From assembly GCA_037974665.1 (NCBI GenBank), contig CM075778.1, forward strand, positions 11,397,001 through 11,461,000: a stretch of DNA of 64,000 nt. The letters are read 5' to 3'. Origin of the DNA: Ehretia macrophylla (lineage: Eukaryota > Streptophyta > Magnoliopsida > Boraginales > Ehretiaceae). Both the position numbers and the translations under genes were made by a program. Positions 1 to 10,125 of the stretch are shown piece by piece (positions within the stretch are counted from its first letter, which is position 1; each line of letters begins with the position of its first letter). A model generated the notes under the pieces. That model did not search any database, was not told where the DNA came from, and saw nothing but the letters and a program-made list of their open reading frames with translations.

Positions 1-560
1 GAGACGGATCAAGAGAAGCCATGGCCAAAGCTTGAGTTAAGGTGTTGAAGATTAATATTGGTGAGCTATGGTTTCACAGTTGTGAAAAAGGAAGAAAATC
101 TGTAGTTGAATAACAGAGATGACTGCTAGCAAGCTTCGTTTGGTGAAAAGAAGCCTGAAAGTGAGCTTTAATGGAGAATTTTAGGTGTTCTCCAATGGCG
201 GAAACCCTAGGTTAGGGTTAGGGTTTGAAGAATATTGAATTGGTGAAAAAGATGTCAAAAGGTGTAAAAGTAAGCTTATGAAAAGCTTCGACTAAGGAAA
301 TCAAGCTCTGCGATGGAGCTTTGAGGTGCTTTAATGAAGATTTGAGGTATTCTCTCATGGAGAATTGACCTCGAAAAAAAAACCTAGGCTCTATGATACC
401 ATAACAGATTTAGAGAGAGAAATAGAAAATGAGAATATTTCTGAAATATTATTTCTTAATGAATCTATTTACAATTTATATATGTTTATATCTCTGTTCA
501 GCTTTTCTATGCTTAGAAGAATCTAGCTAAACTAACTGACAGTTGTAGGTTAGCTTGTAA
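1..560 (-). mobile_element. Probable Ty1/copia-type LTR element fragment (fossil)
   Basis: At 388-402 the plus strand reads like the complement of a primer binding site for initiator-Met tRNA (minus strand TGGTATCATAGAG, close to the usual TGGTATCAGAGC). To its right is an AT-rich stretch starting near 403 that would be the LTR, and to its left a leader-like sequence running off the window. No coding domain is visible, so the family is inferred from the primer site and the style of the flanking sequence only. The right border is not defined. It looks like a broken end piece of an old element. Confidence 0.35.
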
Positions 561-2037
561 CTAACTTTAGACAGTTGTCCTTTCTAATACATGAACTGAC
601 TTGCTGAGTAATTATTACACAAGGACTGCTATAGTCTTTGTTGAACTGTAGACTGATCTGACTCCTTATCAAGTAGAATAGATGAGGAAAGTTCTGATAC
701 TGAAGAATAAGAAAAGGAAGAGAAATAGAAACTATTACTTCTTTCACGAAAAACAAGAACAACTGAGTACCACTAATATTAAGATGTATATCAGCAATAG
801 CTCAACCATGGTACATGGGCTGGATTGGGGTGGATATGAAGGTTCAATACTCTTTGGCGGTCTAGAAAGGAAAGTAAGGCCCAAAGAGGAAAGCTCCACC
901 TTGTTCTTGAAGATATTATCTAGTTAACTCCTTAAGAAGTACATCTCTTCAAATGCACTTCCAAGCAAGTGCAGTTTCTAAATAACATTAAACTAGCATG
1001 AAGTAGATTAAGAGTACCTGTAAATATGATCATGAGATGCAAACTAGAATTCAATTCTTCAGTTTCTCGCGCTTTTTCTCCCCTATTGGAACTAGTTCAT
1101 TCAGTCAATACAAACTGACCGATATGAACTCATCAGTGTTCATTTACCACGGACATAACACAAGTATCAGTGTTCTCTCAGTTAATAACGCATATGAAAG
1201 ATGTCTAAAAAGAAAAAAAGAGGGGTACGGAGTGTATGGAACAAACAATCCAAAGAAAGGCAATCTGGGGTTCTTGATCAATGCAAATTAATTAACCTAG
1301 TAACCGATGCAAGAGAGAGGAAATTATGAATTTCAGCCACAGAACTGAACCTTTAATGCAGAGCTGAATTGCTGATAGAGCAGTCCAATTGATATGCAAA
1401 GAATGGAATGAAACTAAAAGATAAATTTATAAGAACTGAATAAGGAATGATGTAGTGCAAAAGAATTAGGAATGCAACTCTTATGCCAAATTCAAGCTAT
1501 CCAGAAACCCCAATCAGTAGTAAAAGGATTGGGATATACTTTCAAGTGTCGAAAGAAACTACTGTACGCTTGTGAGAATTGAAATTAAATGTATCTGAAA
1601 CAAGATGTGCATCAGCAGTGTTCCCACAGAGTGACATTTATTGTCGCATGCCTACCCTAATCCTGTGATTGAATAAATACATGCATATTTTCTGCAGAAA
1701 GATTAGTAAGAGACCAACTTACTCAACAGCAAGGGCAGTGCCTAGAGCATTACTGACTCTGGTGTTCCAGGTAAGCGGTTTGCTGAAGTCATGACATGTG
1801 CAGGAACTCATGAAGGGAGCCATTCCTGAAATAGTTCCAGACCAACCTGTTCTGTCCCTGTTCAGAACAATAGCCAACAAGTTCCGCAATATTTGGATGA
1901 CGAAGCTTAGAGATGTTTGAAATAATTTCAGAGAATTCGGGTCCTCGACCACCTTGGAAAAATGAGGAGTCCATCTTCTTCACAGCTAGAACCTAAAATA
2001 CGAACTTGAGATTTAACAGCTGATATATTGTGAGAGT

Positions 2038-2120
2038 TAATGATGAGGGAAGAAGAAACTAGTATCTCAGGTGTCAATAACTAATGATGAGGGAAGGAGA
2101 TACTAGTATCTCAGGTGTCC
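2038..2120. repeat. 44-bp imperfect tandem duplication
   Basis: The stretch beginning TAATGATGAGGGAAG at 2038 recurs at 2082, and both copies continue into CTAGTATCTCAGGTGTC. It lies between the two SRF pseudogene blocks, in the former intron. Confidence 0.7.
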
Positions 2121-2651
2121 AACAACATACAATGAGGCTTACTCTAGAACATAACACCACCTCAGTATGCAAAAACCAAAGGAGAAACATGAATTACCCC
2201 AAAAATGCTTGAATCCATGCGTCTCAGGAAATAGTTTGTTTATACTACTTGGAGAGAGCTTTATCCGCAAACGATAGAGTTGATACTGGCTGCAAAATGC
2301 TTTCGAAATACCAAGCTATATAACAGATGGGTACCATTTCTGTGACATTAATATAGATCCGAAAAAATAATTTCTGTGATATTATGGTCCGCAAATACGA
2401 AAAATATAATTTGTGATATTATAGTCCGCAAATACTGCAAGGCATCATGAAACATCAACCCCTATTAAAAGATGTAATCTGCAATTGTGTCTTAGTGGTG
2501 ACTGCATAGAGAAAGTTATAGATGAAGGTACAAAAGATAATCAGACTGCGTAAAACTCCCAATTAAGTTAAAAAGAAGAAATTTAGAAGGTGCACATCCT
2601 TTCTGTCTCTGCCTTTTGTTTTGCTCCACTAAAATCAAGGTTATCATACAT

Positions 2652-2795
2652 ACACATATCATCATGCCAAATGCTCAACATTTGAGAATATAGAGGGGCA
2701 CAAAAAGAAAGGGCATCAAACACACACATATCATCATGCCAAATGCTCAACATATTGAGGATGTAGAGGAGCACAAAGTGATAGTGCATATTAGG
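2652..2795. repeat. 72-bp imperfect tandem duplication in the SRF pseudogene intron
   Basis: CACATATCATCATGCCAAAT with its downstream ATGCTCAACAT and AGAGG-GCACAAA occurs at 2652 and again about 72 bases later. The copies differ by a few substitutions and a small indel. Confidence 0.7.
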
Positions 2796-3575
2796 GATCC
2801 ATCTGCATTCTTTGCTCTATACACTCGATCATCCAATTGATCCCTCACCAAGAAGGCGGCCTGTTGCAAAGTTGCCAGTGGCACCCTGCAATTCGGCCAA
2901 AGAATAACTTGAAACATGGATTGAATTGGTCCTTTTGACATTCAAAGGATTTGTGTATTCGTTATCATTGAATGATTTGACATGATGATCTGAAGGTGGG
3001 GGTTTAAGACCTATTGAAGGAGACCTCTGCAGGGGTTGCATTGTGATTGAAGAAGAAGAATTAAACCACTAGTTCCAAAAATACAATTATCAGTTTTTAA
3101 TATTTAATATCTCCCCTAAACCCTAACCAAGTTCTGATGCATTCTGCCAATAAACATCATTCTGACCCAATATTCAAACATGGGTGTGAATCAAACTAAA
3201 TTATAAACCAATAAAATGCCTAAAAATCAAGAGGCAAAACCATCCACTTAAACCTCATTTCTCATAAGGTTACAACAACTTACAACAAAAGAAAATGTAT
3301 AAACATCACAAAAGATTGAGAAGAAAAGAGAATGATATATATGGTCTTGTGTTCCTTGAATCAGTTGCTTCTAGATTATGATGACAATGATAAATTTACA
3401 GGTTTCAGATCTGATTTTCAACACATTGATGGGTCATTTGCCAGACCCGATTTCTTATTCAAGAGACATTGAAGTGCTCAACTTGGTACAGAATAAGCAG
3501 TAAAAAAGAAACTAGAAATCAACCAGATTATATATATATTTCAAAAGGAGATAAGTTTAAACTGCATGAACATAC

Positions 3576-4765
3576 CAGAATCGCCTTAACTTCTCAGGTA
3601 CTTCCTCATCTTTTCCCGTGTGTGTAGCACGAAAAAAAGCGATATCACTCACTGGACCACCATGTTCTTCTTCCTGCATAATTATAGAAACAATAGTTGT
3701 AAGGTTAACAATTTATTGCAAAATTGAAACAATTGTAAGAGCTTCAGTTTCGAGTACCAGCTCAATTCTTAGTTGGACAAAGCTTTTAGTTCCACCCCTG
3801 TGTACATACTTTTGGTGGCTCTTGTAATATTTTGCCTTCTTTGATGCTTCTTGTCAATATAAACATTAAAAGTGAATGATAAGGTACTTAGGCCAACTCC
3901 AACAGCTTCCTTACCCTTCTCCCTACATGTAGGGGATTTATAACACTTTTCCTACATCTAGGGATCCCCTATTTGAGTTTCACTTCAACAGCTTCCCTAC
4001 ATTTAATTAATCTGTTAGTTTAGGGAATCTCTATTTCAGTTTTACTCCAACAGCTCTCCTATTATAGAGACCCCTTATTTTTATTTTATTCAAATATTTT
4101 CTTCTTTTATTTCAATTAAACATATCATTAATTTTATATATTTATATATATATATATATATATATATTTCAAATACCTTCTATTTTTAATTACTAACATA
4201 AATTTTTATTTTTAAATATTATTTTTTATTGTTTGAGTTAAAACTTTTTCGATAATTTTTAATTTTTTGATTATATTTGTTATCGTTGGAGAGTTTAATT
4301 TTTAAAGTTTTTATTTTATTTTATTTTTTAATATTTTTCTAACAGTGAATAGTATTTAGGGGATGGAATAGGGGATGATAATTTTTCTCCTACATGTAGA
4401 GAATATGAAAATAAGTGTAGGGATCCCCTATAATTTAGAGGATGGGGTAGGGGATCTGTTGGAGTACAATTACTCTAATTCCCTCCCTACATGTAGAGGG
4501 AGTCATGTAGGGACTCTCTTGGAGTTGGCCTTACAATGCCCATATAGCACTAATTAAACGAAGACAACTATAAAGACATAGTGAATACATATCAAAAGTG
4601 AATGGTGTGGCACTTACAATGCCTTTGGAGGATAAAGCGTCGTTTACTAGATGTACCCACTGACTGGAAGCAACTCCCTTTGGACCAGCAGAAATAATTT
4701 TTGGTAGCGGCTCTGTTGCTGCGAGTTTATATATCTTTTTCTTTAACTCATGTTTGTGGTTTCTT
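3576..4765 (-). pseudogene. Transposase_24-like (CACTA/En-Spm, 'Ptta') coding remnant in two exons
   Basis: On the minus strand an open block from about 4765 to 4618 encodes HELKKKIYKLAATEPLPK and then ISAGPKGVASSQWVHLVNDA, ending at a good donor (ATT|GTAAGT). A second block, 3673-3576, bounded by TATGCAG and TG|GTATG, encodes DIAFFRATHTGKDEEVPE. The order 'P-x-G-V-x-x-x-Q-W' followed by 'F-x-x-THT-x-KDG-like' is the pattern of the plant Transposase_24 domain found in CACTA elements and in host genes derived from them. No N-terminal part, transposase core or further exons were found. The MITE at 3891-4530 lies within the intron between the two blocks. It could be an exon pair of a domesticated host gene, but I treat it as a remnant. 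Confidence 0.4.
3891..4530. mobile_element. Tourist-like MITE (PIF/Harbinger type), 640 bp
   Basis: The element begins GGCCAACTCCAACAG and ends CTTGGAGTTGGCC, giving terminal inverted repeats of about 12-13 bases. It is flanked on both sides by TTA (3888-3890 and 4531-4533), the target duplication typical of PIF/Harbinger MITEs. Sub-terminal motifs such as CTACATGTAGGG and GGATCCCCTA recur in both orientations, and the interior is very AT-rich with a (TA)n run near 4140-4167. It has no coding capacity. It is related to the element at 8683-9913. Confidence 0.8.
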
Positions 4766-5554
4766 CATTTGCTTCCAATAGACATAAAGACAAACCTACG
4801 CACTAGGATCTCGATATCTTAAAAGCTACGGGCAAGGTTTAAAGAAAGAAAGGCTTACGGTGGATATAACATTCTTTAAAAAAAAAAAAAAAATCAACAG
4901 AGTTTTAAACCTTACAATACATATAACGTATATTGTTCTCAATCACCATTTTATTGCAAAATTGTGAAACACAAAGCCCCCTGATTGCACACTACGCAAC
5001 AATTCCATTCCTAAATGAGAAATATAAGAGTAACATGAGATACTATAACCAAGCAGAACCAAAGTTGATTTCAGGTCCCCAAAATGAGAAATATTTTGAA
5101 ACAACATGACTTAGATATCAAGCTTTCGTCATAGTATACAGCAAACACCATCCTTTCACACCTATGAGTATTCAAAATGAAACGGGAACTACTGTAGAAA
5201 TTCATCAAGAAATAAACACGAACATAAAAATCTTTGAGTTTGAATGTCTTGAGGAACAGTAATTCAATTTCTGAAACAGAGAATTCAGCTGGATTAATTC
5301 AATTTCTGAAACTGCCTGTTAAGAAATTTAAGTTTTAAGGGAATTCCTAACTGTAAAGAGAATGCACACCAGGTGTTTGAGGTAATTCCTCTTAAAGTGC
5401 AGCCTATGATACACAGTTTTTGTAGTGATGGCAACGGAAGATGCTGCAGAGATATAAATTGTCAAAGGACAACAGAAAGACTTTGTACCTAGTAGTGTCC
5501 AAAACATAATGAAAATTGACAAACAAAAAGGAAAGTAGCACCTAATCTATCTAT

Positions 5555-5989
5555 CTATCTATTATTAGTAGCTTCGCTAACAGAATGCCAAATCTGAGAA
5601 AGAGCAGCGGCAACACGAGGGAAGACAGAGCCGGCACCTTGGAGAAGAGCACCGGAGGCCACACCGATGGCCAAGGATTGTGGGTATCCTGGCTTTGAAT
5701 CCAGCTTCATATCCATTCTCACCAGCCGGGAGTTTATCACATCCAGTTTCTTGGAAAAGGTATCATTGCTGGCGTTATTGTTTCGTCCTGAAGAAGAAGT
5801 GAGCATCCTCAACACCACGTTTTGAAGATCTTGAATAGCTTTCAGGGAGGCTTCTTGGGTGTCCATCCCTTGCGATTCATAGTGAGCCACAAGCTCTCTT
5901 GGGCTTGGCAACTTCCTCTTCCTCTTCTGTTGCTGCTGAGAATATTCATATCCCTCCTCCTCCTGCAGCTTCTTCAGTGGTTGCTCCAT
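5555..5989 (-). CDS. Conserved plant protein of unknown function (144 aa)
   Basis: This is a single-exon reading frame starting at the ATG complementary to 5987-5989 and ending in TAA. I see an acidic/glutamine-rich N-terminus, a basic stretch KRKRK near residue 22-27, a central motif SPRELVAHYESQGMDTQEAS (about 28-47), a short helix-forming region LKAIQDLQNVV, and a conserved-looking C-terminal block LDSKPGYPQSLAIGVASGA, then FPRVAAALSQIW. I recall small plant proteins with the same SPRELVxHYESQGM...KPGYPQxxAIGxASG layout but with no assigned role. The C-terminal Gly/Ala-rich stretch is mildly hydrophobic but too short and broken to call a membrane segment. An (ATCT)n microsatellite directly abuts the stop codon. 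Composition and intactness argue for a real gene. Confidence 0.7.
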   Translation of the reverse strand: MEQPLKKLQEEEGYEYSQQQQKRKRKLPSPRELVAHYESQGMDTQEASLKAIQDLQNVVLRMLTSSSGRNNNASNDTFSKKLDVINSRLVRMDMKLDSKPGYPQSLAIGVASGALLQGAGSVFPRVAAALSQIWHSVSEATNNR

Positions 5990-8682
5990 CCCTCTTCTCA
6001 GTGGTGACCGCTACTTGGCCAACACACACACACACTACAACTGGGTCTTAGGATAAGATGTGTAATAAAAAGAAATACTCCCTCTCCATTTGGGCTTTTA
6101 ATGACGCTTTGCCAGTCCAACCTATACGGGCCTTTCTTTCTTTTTTTGTCGGAACCTATACGGGCTTGATCCTCAAAAAATATAATAAGCCACTCATGTA
6201 CTGCCAGTGATAATAAGAAGAAATTCATCTAGTAGTTTGCCTTATATTTGCGGGTCCTGCCTTTCGAGTCTGTTGTGTTTTCTACTCTTTTAGGATGTTT
6301 TCTGATACTTTTGTGTCTTTGTTGGATGGTTATCCAGCCACTGTATGTTGCTTTTATTTGGTGATTACATATGAAGCATGGTTTTTATATTTTGGGTAAT
6401 AGGAATGAGTGGCTTTTAACCTTTGATGGTGGCCCTGGGTATATATCTTTGTTCAATTTCCTCCTATCTTTTTTTGCTTCTCATTACATTTGTCCCTTTT
6501 TAGGAGATGAAATATCAGCTAAAGTAGTGTTAAGTACTTTGTTTCACTGGTACAAAAGATAAAGTAAATAGTAAAGGTATTAATTCGTGAACTAAAGATT
6601 TTAAGTTCAAATTTTTTCTTGACTGAATTGGTATATGTATTTGGGTAGACTGTTACATTAAGCGATCCTATTTAAATTAAGTTTTCTAAGATATTGATGG
6701 TTAAAAATATTAGAGTTGGTTGAATATATTTTCCGAAATAACCTAATCATTTTTTTGCTTTGATTACTAAAATCACTTCTTATTTGTCGTATATAAGGAA
6801 AAGGAGAAGGGTGAGAGAGAGGCTACAAGAACAGGTAAAGGGAGCTTGCAAAAGTTCAGAATTTATTTATGGTGGATCACGTTTTCTTACCCCATGACCT
6901 TTATCTAATCACACGCAACCTTTAATTTGGAATACTTTTTTTTTTCAGGTAATTTTGTTTGATACCTCTTGCACTATTGATAAGTGTGATTTAAATTTCA
7001 CATTTTTCAATATATGAATTTCACACCTCTTTTGTTAGTGATCCATTAATTTTTCCGTTAAAAAATTGAAAAAAAAAACATTTATTCCCTTCCTATATGA
7101 GAGTATCAATAAATACTTAACAAATTTTCATTTAATTACCTCTTTTTTTTTCTTTTTCTTTTTTGTGTTCATGTCATCTAACTATACAAATATATACTTC
7201 TGCAGTGAAAGAGAGACATGCAACAGTTATTGAATAACTTTGCTCCAACTTCAACCAACTTGAAGATCATGATCAATGTGTATCTATTTTGCATCTTAAA
7301 ATCTGTAAATGACTATTATTCATGTGGTAAATAAGGTTGTATAATTGTATGTAATATATGAAAAATATGTTGTTGACCTAATTTGCATCACTTTAAGTCA
7401 CAATCTTTTTTATTTGTAGTTGATCAAATCTGGACCTAATCTCACCTAATTTCGAATTTTACAGATTTCAATTTCACATATTGAAAAGAAAAAGTGAAAG
7501 CAAATTAATGAAGATCTTGCCAAACTATTGAGAGCTCAAGGTTAGCCAAATTGATAGGCTAGCTTACTGTAGTTTTTATTGTGAACTTTGTTTTGTTTAG
7601 CTATCTTTTTTTTTTTGGACACGTAAAATTAAGAAATATTTCATTAACAAAAAGGCCAAATGACATTCTGTTGGCATTCCATCAAATTTCAAGTTGAGCA
7701 TTTAAGAATTTGAGTATTACAAAGAAAATCCAAAGAAGTTGATATCTCCATGACTTGAGACATCAATCATATAGTATTGGTGAAATTAGAATAAAAGTAG
7801 ATATTTGCATAGTTAGTTGATGTGAATACAAAAAAAAAAAAAAAAGTAGTTAAATGAGAACTTTTGGTGTTTACTAAGGGCAAAAATAGTTTTTATTAAT
7901 TTTTTAATGAAAAAACTAATAAATCACTAGCAGAAGTGGTATGACATTCATTTATTAGAAAACATGAAATATAAGTCACACTTATTAAAAATATAAGGGA
8001 AAGTCAAACAAAATTACCCCTTCTTCTTCCATAGTCAGTAACTTGCTCAATTGTAGTCAATTACTTTTCCTTGATAACTATGAAATCAAACATTATGCGT
8101 GTTCGTTATATGCTAGCATATCATTGATAAATGAAAAAAAAAAATCAGATTATAATAATTAAACTGGGACGAATGGAATATGTTAATAATTGACTCAAGT
8201 GTGATTCTAGTTTAGCATTGTGATTTTGGAAACATAATTTTTTAAAATGTGAATATCAAATAATAAGATTTTGTTGTTTAGTCGTCACTAGGTAAAATTT
8301 ATTGTGAATATAACTATCAATTTAGTTATTAATAACTTAAAAGTTTTTCCTTTCGAACTGAAGAATTTATAGCACGCTAAAAACTTTTATCATACTTGCT
8401 ACTAATAAGAGTGAAAGAATTCTTTTAGAAAAATAGAAAAATTCAAAATTGCATTATGTTAAAAGTTCTCATAAAAACTTTTCAAAACACATTTTTAACC
8501 ATCTAGTACAAAAATAATTTGAATTTACAAATACAATCTAGAGTAACATTTAATTTTTTAAAATTTACTTTTAAATTTTTATAATTTTGGGCCTAACCGA
8601 GTCTCGAAAGAAAATTAATAAATCAAAATTATTTGATTTAGACAATAAAAGAATAATAAAAAGGATATTTGACAACGCGGAA
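5990..8682. other. AT-rich intergenic DNA, no gene seen
   Basis: The stretch contains a short (CA)n run near 6020-6034 just upstream of the 144-aa gene, several poly-T/poly-A runs, and no frame longer than about 76 codons with protein-like composition. No structured RNA or element ends were recognised. Confidence 0.6.
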
Positions 8683-9913
8683 GGCCAACTCCAAAAGAGT
8701 CCCTAACCCATTTCTCACTCTACATGTACAGAGGAAATTAGCCACCTTATCCCCTAAATTGTAAGAAATTCTTACACCCATTATCATATTCTCTACATGT
8801 AAAAAAAAATACATCCCCTAAACCCTGCAACTGTCAAAAAAAAAAAAAAAAAGCAAAAGAAGAAAAATCAAACCAAGAAAACATAAAAGCAAATCAAGAA
8901 AAAAAGGCAAACTTTCTACAATCAAAGGTAAATCTCGTGTTCGTGCTTGGGGCTTGGGGGTCTTGTACGGTTGTGATGTTTTTGGGTGGAGGGGTGGGTG
9001 TTTTTTTTTTTTTTTTTTTGATAGAAGAAGGAGGTAGGTATGCATTTGAGATGGTGGTGTCTGTTGATGCCAGTGGGTTGATGTTGGTGTTTGTTGATGC
9101 TGGTGGGAAGAAGTTTGATGGCAGAATGTGAGGTATTAGGAATGTTGGTGTTTGTTGATGCTGGTAGGAAGAAGTTTGATGGCAGAATGTGAGGTATTGG
9201 GAAGGCGATGCTTTAACGGCTGAAAAATAAAACAAAAATTAAGATTAATAAAAAATAATATAATAAATATAAATAATTGAATATCATGAACAAATGCAAA
9301 TAAAAAATTAGAAGTTATTGAAAAGATTTTAAATTAAACAATAAAAAATAATGTTAAAAAATAAAAATTTATGTTGGTAATTAAAAATAAAATGTTTTCA
9401 AGAAAAATAAACACATATAAAGAAAATAATATTAAAAGATACATTTAATTAAAATATAAGGAGATAATATTTGAATAAAATAAAAAAAAAAAGTTTCTAT
9501 GATAAAGAAGTTGTTGGAATGAAACTAAAATATAAATTCTTTAAATTAAAAGATTGATTAAATGTATAGAAGTTGTTTTAGTGAAACTAAAATATAGAAT
9601 CCCTAGATATAGGAAAAGTTCAAATTCTTTACATATAAAGAGAAAGATAGAGAAGCTGTTGAAGTTGACCTAAACGTAATACTATAAAAATGAACATATA
9701 TGAAGAAAATAATATTAAATAATATGTTTAATGAAAATAAAAGGATAGAATATTAGAATAAAATAAAAATAAGAAGTGCCTACAACAGTTAAGTTGTTGG
9801 AGTAAAATTGAAATAAATTTTATCTAAATTAAGAGATTGATTAAATGTAGGGAAGTTATTAGAATTACTCAAATAGGTATCTCTAGATGTAGGAAAAGTT
9901 GTTGGAATTGGCC
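8683..9913. mobile_element. Large Tourist-like MITE relative with a repeated right end
   Basis: It starts GGCCAACTCCAAAAGAGTCC, like the MITE at 3891, and ends TTGTTGGAATTGGCC at 9913. The flanks are GAA on the left and TAA on the right, compatible with a decayed TAA/TTA target duplication. The right-hand part is present twice: roughly 9400-9680, ending GCTGTTGAAGTTGACC, and roughly 9690-9913, sharing motifs such as GAAAATAATATTAAA, AGATTGATTAAATGTA and GATATAGGAAAAGTT / GATGTAGGAAAAGTT. A poly-T tract and a 61-bp tandem repeat lie inside. No transposase is encoded. Confidence 0.6.
9081..9202. repeat. 61-bp tandem duplication (two copies)
   Basis: ATGTTGGTGTTTGTTGATGC starts at 9081 and again at 9142, and both copies run through AAGAAGTTTGATGGCAGAAT. 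They are almost identical, so the duplication is recent. It lies inside the MITE-like element at 8683-9913. Confidence 0.85.
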
Positions 9914-10072
9914 TAAACATAACGTTTGGATCTGACAAAAAAAAAATAATATTAGGGGTCCAAAATCGAAAACAATTTTAGCTTTTTGAAATGTGCTTAT
10001 AAGCACTTTTTGAGCTTGTTTTGAAAGTATTTAAAAAAATAAGCACATGATATGAAATTGTTCCCGCGGTTA

Positions 10073-10086
10073 AAACCCTAGGGTTT
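10073..10086. promoter_or_regulatory. Palindromic telo-box upstream of NUP107
   Basis: AAACCCTAGGGTTT is a perfect 14-bp palindrome made of two opposed telo-boxes (AAACCCTA), 39 bases before the NUP107 start codon. Telo-boxes are known 5' elements of many plant housekeeping genes. A regulatory role here is inferred from sequence and position. Confidence 0.5.
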
Positions 10087-10125
10087 AAGCTACTCCACTT
10101 CTAAGCTTTACCAATTCATACGAAC

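Larger units (their letters stand above)
1723..3041 (-). pseudogene. STRUBBELIG-receptor-family kinase fragment (SRF6/7-like), decayed
   Basis: Two coding blocks on the minus strand match the cytoplasmic part of plant SRF (LRR-V) receptor-like kinases. Block 1 (about 3041-2800) has a juxtamembrane region with PLQRSPSIGLKPPP, then SSYSLAELQGATGNFATG and the glycine loop LLGEGSIG, followed after a frame break by RVYRAKNADG. Block 2 (about 1992-1723, bounded by TTTTAG and GTAAGT) has [15 protein letters not shown], with the family's lysine region, then [17 protein letters not shown] and [11 protein letters not shown], and after a second frame break DFSKPLTWNTRV. The first break looks like 4 extra bases after the GSIG codons; the second looks like 2 missing bases after LHMS. 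No signal peptide, LRRs or membrane segment are visible upstream, and no catalytic-loop or C-lobe exon downstream. SRF proteins are normally about 700 residues, so this is a truncated dead copy. The family match is firm; the SRF6/7 subgroup is my recollection. Confidence 0.75.

Noticed and set aside
205-230. Short run resembling telomere repeat (GGTTAGGGTTAGGGTTT)
   Set aside because: It has only two to three units and is not the plant TTTAGGG register; too short to mean an internal telomere.
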